A DNA stretch of 64,000 nucleotides from Actinomadura rifamycini DSM 43936 (lineage in GTDB: Bacteria > Actinomycetota > Actinomycetes > Streptosporangiales > Streptosporangiaceae), in assembly GCF_000425065.1 (NCBI RefSeq), contig NZ_AULB01000017.1, forward strand, positions 62,001 to 126,000. Reading direction: 5' to 3'. Position numbers and translations under genes: made by a program. Shown here piece after piece: positions 56,973 to 64,000 of this stretch (its first letter is position 1; each line of letters opens with the position of its first letter). The notes under the pieces were generated by a model. That model saw only the letters and a list, made by a program, of their open reading frames with translations, made no database searches and was not told the origin of the DNA.

Positions 56973-59900
56973 ATGGGCGGCAAGCTCGACCAGGCGAAGG
57001 ACGATCTCATACGCAGGGCCGCCGAGAGGTGCGTCCAGCGGCCGGGGACCGGCGGGGGCGACGTCGAGGAGGCCGTCGCGTACCTCCGGCTCTACTACCG
57101 GCACGTCGCGCCGGAGGACCTCCTGGAACGGGATCCGGCCGACATCTGCGGCCCGGCGATGGCGCACCGGCTGCTCGGCGAGGAGCGGCCGCAGGGGCGC
57201 CCGAAGGTGCGGGTCTTCACGCCGACGGTCGAGGAGCACGGCTGGGACCCGGGGCACACGGTCGTGCAGGTGGTCACCGACGACATGCCGTTCCTCGTCG
57301 ACTCGGTGACGATGGAGCTGAACCGGCACCAGCACGCGGTGCACCTGGTCGTGCACCCGCTGCTCGGCGTCGACCGGGACGTCGCGGGCCACCTGCACGG
57401 GTTCCGCGCGAAGCTCGACGACTCCACCGACATCGACGAGTCGTGGATGCACATCGAGATCGACCGGACGAGCGACCGCGCGACGCTGGAGACGCTCGAG
57501 AAGGACCTCCTGCGGGTCCTGCAGGACGTGCGGGTCGCGTTCGAGGACGGGCCCAAGATGCGGGCGCGCGCGCGGGAGATCGCCGACGCGGTCCGCGGGG
57601 ACGGGCCCGCGCTGCCGGACAAGGAGCTCGCCGAGGGCGTCGAGCTGCTCGACTGGCTGGTCGACGGGCACTTCACCTTCCTCGGCTACCGCGACTACAC
57701 GCTGGTCGAGGACGGGACGGCGCTGCGGCCCGAGCCCGGGACCGGGCTCGGCATCCTCCGCGACGACACGCGCGAGTCCCGCAGCTTCGCCGCGCTGCCG
57801 CCCGAGGTGCGGGAGAAGGCGACGGAGAAGCGGCTGCTGGTGCTGACGAAGGCGAACTCGCGTTCGACCGTCCACCGCCCGCTGTACCTCGACTACATCG
57901 GGGTGAAGAAGTTCGACGCGTCCGGCGAGGTGGTGGGGGAGCGCCGGTTCCTCGGCCTGTTCACGCACGTCGCGTACAGCGAGTCGATCGCGCACGTCCC
58001 GGTCTTGAAACGCAAGCGCGACGAGGTGTTGGAGCGGTCCGGGTTCCCGGCCGACAGCTACGACGGGCAGGACCTCATCGAGGTGCTGGAGGGCTACCCG
58101 CGCGACGAGCTGTTCCAGATCTCCGTGGCCGACCTGCTGGGCATCGCGCTCGGGGTGCTGCGGCTGCGGGAGCGGCGCCAGTTGAGGCTGTTCCTCCGCA
58201 AGGACATGTACGGCCGGTTCATGTCGTGCATGGTTTACCTGCCGCGCGACCGGTACACGACGAAGGTGCGGCTGCGCATCCAGGCGATCCTGAAGGAGGC
58301 GTTCGAGGGCGTCAGCGTCGACTACAGCGCGAACGTCACCGAGTCCCTCCTGGCGCGCCTGCACGTGGTCGTGCGGGGCGAGCGCGGCCGTCCGCTGCCG
58401 GACGTCGACGCGGACGACCTGGAGGCGCGGCTCGCGGCGGCGACCCGGTCGTGGGCGGACGACCTGGCGGACGCGGTCCTCGAGCAGTTCGGCGAGGAGC
58501 GGTCGGGGACGCTGTCGCGGCGGTACGCCGACGCGTTCCCTGAGGGCTACAAGGCGGACTTCCCGGCCCGCACGGCGGTCGCCGACCTGCGGTTCCTGGA
58601 GGAGCTCGGCCCCGACGCCGACACGTCCATCAACCTGTACGAGCCGTTCGGCGCGGGGCACGGCGAGCGGCGGCTGAAGATCTACCGGCTGGGCGAGCCG
58701 ATCTCGCTGTCGCGGGTGCTGCCGCTGCTGCAGAACATGGGCGTGGAGGTCATCGACGAGCGCCCCTACGAGATCGGCACCGCGGACGGCCGCCGGTGCT
58801 GGATCTACGACCTGGGGCTGCGGTACGCGCCGTCCGCCGACGTGTCCGAGGAGTCGGTCAAGGAGCTGTTCCAGGACGCCTTCCGCGCCCTGTGGCGCGG
58901 CGAGATCGAGAACGACGGGTTCAACGCGCTCGTCCTGCACGTGGGGCTGAGCTTCCGGCAGGCGATGATCCTGCGCGCGTACGCGATGTACCAGCGGCAG
59001 GCGGGCACGTCGTTCTCCAAGCGCTACGTCGAGCAGGTGCTGCTGCGGAACGCGCAGATCACGCGGCTGCTGGTGCGGCTGTGGGAGAGCCGCTTCGACC
59101 CGGCCCTGGCGGGCGGGGAGAGCGAGCGCAGCCTCGGCATCACCGAGGAGCTGCAGGGCAAGCTCGACGAGGTCGCGAGCCTCGACGAGGACCGGATCCT
59201 GCGCGCGTACCTCGCGATGATCCAGGCGACGCTGCGCACGAACCACTACCAGCACAAGCCGTACCTGTCGCTGAAGCTGGACCCGGCGCGCATCCCGGAC
59301 CTGCCGGAGCCGCGCCCGATGTACGAGATCTTCGTGTACTCGCCGTCGGTCGAGGGCGTGCACCTGCGGTACGGCGCGGTGGCGCGCGGCGGGCTGCGCT
59401 GGTCGGACCGCCGCGAGGACTTCCGCACCGAGATCCTCGGCCTGGTGAAGGCGCAGGCCGTGAAGAACACGGTGATCGTCCCGGCGGGCGCGAAGGGCGG
59501 GTTCGTCGGCAAGCAGCTCCCCGACCCGGCCGCGGACCGGGAGGCGTGGCAGAAGGCGGGCGTCGCCTGCTACAAGGACTTCATCTCGGGCCTGCTCGAC
59601 GTCACCGACAACCTGGTGGACGGCAAGGTGGTGCCGCCGCCGGACGTCGTGCGGCACGACGGGGACGACACCTACCTCGTCGTCGCGGCCGACAAGGGCA
59701 CCGCGACGTTCTCCGACATCGCGAACGGGGTCGCCGCCGAGTACGGGTTCTGGCTCGGGGACGCGTTCGCGTCCGGCGGGTCCGTCGGCTACGACCACAA
59801 GGCGATGGGCATCACGGCGCGCGGCGCCTGGGAGTCGGTGAAGTACCACTTCCGGACGCTGGGCAAGGACACGCAGGCCGAGGACTTCACGGTCGTCGGG

Positions 59901-61829
59901 ATCGGCGACATGTCCGGTGACGTGTTCGGCAACGGGATGCTGCTGTCGGAGCACATCCGGCTGGTCGCGGCGTTCGACCACCGGCACATCTTCCTCGACC
60001 CCGCCCCGGACGCGGCGGCGTCGTTCGCGGAGCGGCGGCGCCTGTTCGAGCTGCCGCGCAGCACGTGGGCCGACTACGACGCGTCGCTGATCTCCAAGGG
60101 CGGCGGCGTCTTCCCGCGGACCGCGAAGTCGATCAAGATCACCCCGCCGGTGCGGGCGGCGCTCGGCATCGACGAGGGCGTCGCCGCGCTCACCCCGTAC
60201 GAGCTGATCCGGGCGATCCTGCGGGCCCCGGTCGACCTGCTGTGGAACGGCGGGATCGGCACGTACGTCAAGGGCTCGCTGGAGACGAACGACGCGGTCG
60301 GCGACAAGGCGAACGACCCGGTGCGGGTCGACGGCGGGGAGCTGCGCTGCCGCGTCGTCGGCGAGGGCGGCAACCTGGGCCTGACGCAGCTCGCCCGGAT
60401 CGAGTACGCGCGCAGCGGCGCGGACGGGCAGGGCGGCCTGGTCAACACCGACTTCATCGACAACTCCGCCGGCGTCGACACCTCCGACCACGAAGTCAAC
60501 ATCAAGATCCTGCTGGACCAGGCGGTCCGCGACGGGGAGCTGACCGGCAAGCAGCGCGACGCCCTGCTGTACGAGATGACCGACGAGGTCGGACGGCTCG
60601 TGCTGCGCGACAACTACGCGCAGAACGTGGTGCTCGCGGCGTCCCGCGCGCAGGCCCCGGCGATGCTGCACGTCCACGCCCGGCACATGCGGAAGCTGGA
60701 GCGGGACGGGCGGCTGAACCGGCACCTGGAGTTCCTGCCGGGCCACAAGGCGATCGCGGAGCGGCGGCAGTCCGGGCTGGGGCTGACCGGCCCCGAGTTC
60801 TCGGTGCTGCTGGCGTACGCGAAGCTGACGCTGGACGCCGAGATCGTCCAGTCCGACCTGGCCGACGACCCGTACCTGGAGTCGTGGCTCGTCGACTACT
60901 TCCCGACGCCGCTGCGCGAGCGGTTCCGCCCGCACATGGACCGGCACCCGCTGCGCCGCCAGATCATCACCACGGCGGTGGTGAACGACCTGGTCAACAA
61001 CTCCGGCTCGTCGTTCGTCTTCCGGATGAACGAGGAGACGGGCGCGTCGTCGTCCGACATCGCCCGCGCCTACCTGGTGGCCCGGGACGTGTTCGAGATG
61101 CCGAAGTTCTGGCGGTCGGTGGAGGGCCTGTCGCGGCAGGTCGACCAGTCCACGCAGGTCGCGATGCTGCTGGAGGCGCGGAAGCTGACCGAGCGCGGCG
61201 CCCGCTGGCTGCTGCACAACCGGCGGCCCCCGTTCGACATCCGGGAGACGGTCGACTTCTTCGCCGGCGGCGCCGCGACGCTCAGCGCGCAGCTGCCCAA
61301 GCTGCTCGCCGGGCAGGACCTCGCGGCGTTCGAGCAGCGCCGCGACGGGTTCGCCGAGCGGGGCGTCCCCGGCGAGCTGGCGGAGCAGTGCGCGATGCTC
61401 GTCGCCGCCTACAGCACGTTCGACCTGGTGGGGATCGCGCACGAGACGGGACGTCCGGTCGAGGAGGTCGCGGAGGTGTACTTCGACCTCGCCGAGCGGC
61501 TCCAGCTGTCCCGGCTGCGGGAGCGGATCATCGCGCTGCCCCGCGACGACCGGTGGCGCTCGATGGCGCGGTCGGCTTTGCGCGACGACCTGTACACGGC
61601 GCACTCGGCCCTCACCCGGGACGTCCTGGTGACGAGCGAGCCCGGCGGGCGGCCGGAGGAGCGGCTGGTGCACTGGGCGGAGAAGAACAAGACGGCGGTG
61701 GACCGCGCCCAGCAGATGCTCGGCGAGATCTGGGAGAGCGACAGTTTCGACCTCGCGACGCTGTCGGTGGCGCTGCGGTCGGTCCGCACGCTCGTCACCA
61801 GCAGTTCCCTGCCGCCCGCCGAGGCGTGA
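56973..61829 (+). CDS. gdh: Large NAD-dependent glutamate dehydrogenase (GDH-180 class)
   Basis: 1618 residues, ATG seven bases after AAGGGGAG. The length and plan are those of the 180-kDa NAD-GDH found in actinobacteria and proteobacteria: a long N-terminal ACT-like regulatory region (VVTDDMPFLVDSVTMELN, FTFLGYRDYTLVEDG, VDYSANVTESLLARLHVVV), then the catalytic core from about residue 770 with GAVARGGLRWSDRREDFRTEILGL-like sequence, the active Lys region AGAKGGFVGKQLP, NAD-fold VGIGDMSGDVFGNGMLLSEHI, and FDHRHIFLDP, followed by a C-terminal helical domain. It deaminates glutamate to 2-oxoglutarate. Proline-derived glutamate from PruA is a possible source. Confidence 0.95.
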   Translation: MGGKLDQAKDDLIRRAAERCVQRPGTGGGDVEEAVAYLRLYYRHVAPEDLLERDPADICGPAMAHRLLGEERPQGRPKVRVFTPTVEEHGWDPGHTVVQVVTDDMPFLVDSVTMELNRHQHAVHLVVHPLLGVDRDVAGHLHGFRAKLDDSTDIDESWMHIEIDRTSDRATLETLEKDLLRVLQDVRVAFEDGPKMRARAREIADAVRGDGPALPDKELAEGVELLDWLVDGHFTFLGYRDYTLVEDGTALRPEPGTGLGILRDDTRESRSFAALPPEVREKATEKRLLVLTKANSRSTVHRPLYLDYIGVKKFDASGEVVGERRFLGLFTHVAYSESIAHVPVLKRKRDEVLERSGFPADSYDGQDLIEVLEGYPRDELFQISVADLLGIALGVLRLRERRQLRLFLRKDMYGRFMSCMVYLPRDRYTTKVRLRIQAILKEAFEGVSVDYSANVTESLLARLHVVVRGERGRPLPDVDADDLEARLAAATRSWADDLADAVLEQFGEERSGTLSRRYADAFPEGYKADFPARTAVADLRFLEELGPDADTSINLYEPFGAGHGERRLKIYRLGEPISLSRVLPLLQNMGVEVIDERPYEIGTADGRRCWIYDLGLRYAPSADVSEESVKELFQDAFRALWRGEIENDGFNALVLHVGLSFRQAMILRAYAMYQRQAGTSFSKRYVEQVLLRNAQITRLLVRLWESRFDPALAGGESERSLGITEELQGKLDEVASLDEDRILRAYLAMIQATLRTNHYQHKPYLSLKLDPARIPDLPEPRPMYEIFVYSPSVEGVHLRYGAVARGGLRWSDRREDFRTEILGLVKAQAVKNTVIVPAGAKGGFVGKQLPDPAADREAWQKAGVACYKDFISGLLDVTDNLVDGKVVPPPDVVRHDGDDTYLVVAADKGTATFSDIANGVAAEYGFWLGDAFASGGSVGYDHKAMGITARGAWESVKYHFRTLGKDTQAEDFTVVGIGDMSGDVFGNGMLLSEHIRLVAAFDHRHIFLDPAPDAAASFAERRRLFELPRSTWADYDASLISKGGGVFPRTAKSIKITPPVRAALGIDEGVAALTPYELIRAILRAPVDLLWNGGIGTYVKGSLETNDAVGDKANDPVRVDGGELRCRVVGEGGNLGLTQLARIEYARSGADGQGGLVNTDFIDNSAGVDTSDHEVNIKILLDQAVRDGELTGKQRDALLYEMTDEVGRLVLRDNYAQNVVLAASRAQAPAMLHVHARHMRKLERDGRLNRHLEFLPGHKAIAERRQSGLGLTGPEFSVLLAYAKLTLDAEIVQSDLADDPYLESWLVDYFPTPLRERFRPHMDRHPLRRQIITTAVVNDLVNNSGSSFVFRMNEETGASSSDIARAYLVARDVFEMPKFWRSVEGLSRQVDQSTQVAMLLEARKLTERGARWLLHNRRPPFDIRETVDFFAGGAATLSAQLPKLLAGQDLAAFEQRRDGFAERGVPGELAEQCAMLVAAYSTFDLVGIAHETGRPVEEVAEVYFDLAERLQLSRLRERIIALPRDDRWRSMARSALRDDLYTAHSALTRDVLVTSEPGGRPEERLVHWAEKNKTAVDRAQQMLGEIWESDSFDLATLSVALRSVRTLVTSSSLPPAEA

Positions 61830-61858
61830 CCGCCCCGGCCCAGCGGGCGCCGTGACGC

Positions 61859-61895
61859 GCCGTCCCGTCCCCCGTACCGGGGAACGGGACGGCGC
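61859..61895. terminator. Terminator between the glutamate dehydrogenase and the convergent lipoprotein gene
   Basis: A stem of 17 bp with one mismatch (outer arms CGCCGTCCCGT and ACGGGACGGCG) around a TAC loop, 30 bases after the GDH stop codon. It can serve both converging transcripts. Confidence 0.75.
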
Positions 61896-62052
61896 GCGCG
61901 GCACAATCGAAGGACCCGCCGGGTGCCGGACCGCTCCCGCTGCAGCGGTCGGGAAGAGCGGGACGGCCCGGCACCCGACGGAGTACGGTGGCCGCGCGCG
62001 GTTCGGCGCCGTGCGCGGCGGGACGGCCCCCGCGTTCGGGGGGCCCGTGGCT
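61896..62052. other. Rest of the convergent gap
   Basis: 157 bases, GC-rich, with no further terminator or gene that I can support. Confidence 0.3.
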
Positions 62053-63060
62053 TCAGGCTCCCTTGGCGGCGACGGCCTTGCGGTAGACGCCGGCGACCAT
62101 GGCGCGGCCGTCCGGCGGAACGACGGCGAGGTACTGCGTGAGCACCGTCGTCTTCAGGCGTGTCCTGACCGACCTGGCCGGGGCGAGCCCGACGAGATCA
62201 CCGCTTACCGCCAGGCTGCCCCGTTTTGCGGCGGAGTATGCCTCCCGCTGCTTCATCGCGTACCAGACGAGCGCGCCGCCGTCCTTCGTGCGCAGCGCGT
62301 GCACCCGGTAGGGCGCCGGCGCGAACGTCGACGACAGCCGGACGCCCTGCCCGGCGAGCGACTCCGTGACCTGCTGCAGCGCCTGGTACGCGCGGCCGGT
62401 GGTGGGCCCGTCCGCGAACGCCGCGGCGCCGGACGCGTCCGGGCCGCTCGTCATCAGCGCCGCGTGCGCCTTCGGAAGCCCCGCGGGCGTCACCGCCAGC
62501 CCGTCCGCCTCCGGCGCGACCGATTCGGCGAACCCCTGGTCGTCCAGCTCGACCCGCTCCAGCGCGCCGTCACCGGGGGCCGGGTCGGCGGCCAGCAGCC
62601 ACGGCCCGCCCGCCTTCTCCTGCGTGAAAAGCATCGCGTGCGGCCGCGCGCCCTGCCCTCCGCCGCCTCCGGCGCCGACCGCGAACCAGCGCGGGTGGCC
62701 CTGGAGCCGCGGGATGAAGAAGGTGGTCTTCGCGAAGCCGAGCTTCGGCGGCCGCTGGCGGAGCGCCCGGTACTTCCGGAACATCGCCGCGTCCATGGAC
62801 AGCTGCGGATCGGTCTCGATCGCGGTCAGCGCCCGGGCGTTCAGCTTCTGCCCGGCCCGGTCGGCGCCGGCGGTGTAGGACTTCAGCACCCGCTCCGCCT
62901 CCGCCCGGCTCAGCGCGGGCGGCGCGTCCGACCCGGCGGACCCGCCGGACGGGCCCCCGCCGCATCCCGCGGCGGCGCCGCCGAGCAGGCAGGGCACCGC
63001 CAGCGCGGCCGCGACCGGACGCGAGCGCGCGTGCGGACGTGCGGGTGTGCGTGCGGCCAT
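62053..63060 (-). CDS. Uncharacterised lipoprotein
   Basis: 335 residues from ATG 63060 after GGGGGACCGT. Signal peptide with an AAGC lipobox (Cys33) after AALAVPCLLGGA. The mature part begins Gly/Ser-rich, then has LSRAEAERVLKSYTAGADRAGQ, TAIETDPQLSMDAAMFRKYRAL, FFIPRLQGHPRWFAVGA and QEKAGGPWLLAADPAPG, suggesting an NTF2-like/mixed alpha-beta extracytoplasmic fold of two halves. No catalytic motif is visible. I do not recognise the family; many actinobacteria carry similar lipoproteins next to prfB or ftsE genes. Confidence 0.7.
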   Translation of the reverse strand: MAARTPARPHARSRPVAAALAVPCLLGGAAAGCGGGPSGGSAGSDAPPALSRAEAERVLKSYTAGADRAGQKLNARALTAIETDPQLSMDAAMFRKYRALRQRPPKLGFAKTTFFIPRLQGHPRWFAVGAGGGGGQGARPHAMLFTQEKAGGPWLLAADPAPGDGALERVELDDQGFAESVAPEADGLAVTPAGLPKAHAALMTSGPDASGAAAFADGPTTGRAYQALQQVTESLAGQGVRLSSTFAPAPYRVHALRTKDGGALVWYAMKQREAYSAAKRGSLAVSGDLVGLAPARSVRTRLKTTVLTQYLAVVPPDGRAMVAGVYRKAVAAKGA

Positions 63061-63068
63061 ACGGTCCC

Positions 63069-63100
63069 CCGGGTGGAATCGGCGAGCTGAGTCCACCCGG
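63069..63100 (-). promoter_or_regulatory. Hairpin just before the lipoprotein gene
   Basis: CCGGGTGGA and TCCACCCGG (perfect 9-bp arms, 14-base loop). On the minus strand its 3' arm runs directly into the GGGGGACC ribosome-binding site. It may end the prfB transcript or mask translation of the lipoprotein. Confidence 0.45.
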
Positions 63101-63150
63101 AATCATCGCAGAGTGACCACCTGATCACTCCGCGAACGCGGGAAAAAAGA

Positions 63151-64000
63151 TCAGGCTTCGGCTTCCTGCTGCCGCATCCAGCGGATCTCCGCCTCGATGA
63201 ACTCGTCGATGTCGCCGTCCAGGACGGACGACGGGTTGCCCGCCTCGACGCCCGTGCGGAGGTCCTTGACGATCTGGTACGGGTGCAGGACGTAGTTGCG
63301 GATCTGCGTGCCCCAGCTGCTCGTGCCCTCGCCGCGCAGGGCGGACATCTTCTCCGCCTCCTCCTGCCGCTTGCGCTCCAGCAGCTTCGCCTGCAGGACG
63401 TTCATCGCCGTCGCCCGGTTCTGCAGCTGGCTCCGCTCGTTCTGGCAGGACACCACGATGCCCGTCGGGAGGTGCGTGATCCGGACCGCGGAGTCGGTCG
63501 TGTTGACGCCCTGCCCACCCGGACCGGACGACCGGTACACGTCGATCCGCAGGTCGTTCTCGTCGATCTCGACGTGGTCGCTCTGCTCCACGACCGGGAC
63601 GACGTCGAGCCCGGCGAACGACGTCTGCCGGCGGCCCTGGTTGTCGAACGGGGAGATGCGGACGAGCCGGTGCGTGCCGTGCTCGCCGCGCAGCGTCCCG
63701 TACGCGTAGGGCGCCTTGACCGTGAACGTCGTCGACTTGATCCCGGCCTCTTCGGCGTAGGACGTCTCGTAGACCTCGGTCGGGTAGCCGTGCCGCTCGG
63801 CCCACCGCAGGTACATGCGCTGGAGCTGCTCCGCCCAGTCGGCCGCGTCGACGCCGCCGGCCTGCGCGTTGATCGTGACGAGCGCCTCGCGGGCGTCGTA
63901 CTCGCCCGACATGAGCGTCCGGACCTCGAGCTGCTGGACGGCCTTCCCCAGCTCCTCCAGCTCCCCGTCGGCCTCCGCGCGCGTGTCGGCGTCGTCCATC
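63151..64000 (-). CDS. prfB: Peptide chain release factor 2, C-terminal part (cut by right edge)
   Basis: About 283 residues are present; the N-terminal part (roughly the first 85) lies beyond the window. RF2 marks: the stop-codon recognition tripeptide Ser-Pro-Phe in LVRISPFDNQGRRQTS, the catalytic GGQ in YRSSGPGGQGVNTTDSAVRI, then GIVVSCQNERSQLQNRATAM and the C-terminal IRNYVLHPYQIVKDLRTG. It recognises UGA and UAA and releases the finished protein on the ribosome. The usual prfB programmed frameshift site of E. coli would lie outside the window, so it cannot be judged. The in-frame ATG at the extreme edge is probably internal. Confidence 0.95.
   Translation of the reverse strand, partial: MDDADTRAEADGELEELGKAVQQLEVRTLMSGEYDAREALVTINAQAGGVDAADWAEQLQRMYLRWAERHGYPTEVYETSYAEEAGIKSTTFTVKAPYAYGTLRGEHGTHRLVRISPFDNQGRRQTSFAGLDVVPVVEQSDHVEIDENDLRIDVYRSSGPGGQGVNTTDSAVRITHLPTGIVVSCQNERSQLQNRATAMNVLQAKLLERKRQEEAEKMSALRGEGTSSWGTQIRNYVLHPYQIVKDLRTGVEAGNPSSVLDGDIDEFIEAEIRWMRQQEAEA

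Noticed and set aside
56889..61904. Very long open frame (1671 codons) on the minus strand
   Set aside because: It is the antisense shadow of the glutamate dehydrogenase gene: composition is Arg/Leu/Val/His-rich without any family motif, and the plus-strand frame has the complete GDH sequence.

Overview
The window is very GC-rich DNA whose coding frames use G or C at almost every third codon position. Several starts are GTG or TTG, and several transcripts look leaderless. The gene content (mtrA-mtrB-lpqB-comF-hpf-secA, a DasR regulator with dre operators, a 180-kDa-class NAD-glutamate dehydrogenase, an HGxxPAAW protein and an Rv3235-like protein) marks a filamentous actinobacterium. My best guess is the Streptosporangiales/Thermomonosporaceae (Actinomadura-like); this is inferred from gene families, not from a database match.

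Layout. 1-8.3 kb: the end of a lipid kinase, a VanW protein, a TetR/NTF2-like divergent pair with two palindromic operators, an LppU-like membrane protein, a tandem pair of FAD-linked oxidoreductases, and a secreted GH5 glycosidase. 8.5-16.1 kb: an RDD/SpoIIM divergent pair facing a tightly overlapping MoxR-type operon (membrane protein, DUF4129, DUF4350, MoxR ATPase, DUF58). 16.6-29.6 kb: the conserved envelope/translation block mtrA-mtrB-lpqB-comF, a long structured untranslated stretch, hpf, an orphan NarL-type regulator, a YcaQ-type protein, an HGxxPAAW protein, secA and an Rv3235-like gene.

29.9-44.5 kb is the most distinctive part, a continuous amino-sugar and cell-wall recycling island. 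It holds two NagE-type PTS IIC permeases, DasR, NagA, a SIS-type (not classical NagB) deaminase candidate, single IIB and IIA proteins, a HAD phosphatase, HPr, Enzyme I, a NagZ-like lipoprotein hexosaminidase, an N-acetylglucosamine kinase candidate with an unusual insertion, an RpiR regulator and MurQ. Two dre-like palindromes, one of them 28 bp and perfect, control dasR and the nagE/nagA divergent promoters. In principle the island can import and phosphorylate GlcNAc, release GlcNAc and MurNAc from wall fragments, and feed both into GlcNAc-6-P and then GlcN-6-P/Fru-6-P.

44.6-64 kb: accessory and central metabolism. It contains an acyl-CoA dehydrogenase, two HAD proteins (one with Asn at the nucleophile position), a TetR with a nested-palindrome operator beside a small membrane protein and a Tat-type hydrolase, proline catabolism (pruA), acetoacetyl-CoA synthetase, a protein built of three helix-turn-helix repeats, a transmembrane Ser/Thr kinase, the large glutamate dehydrogenase, an unrecognised lipoprotein, and release factor 2 cut by the right edge. 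No tRNA, rRNA, CRISPR array, insertion sequence or prophage was seen.
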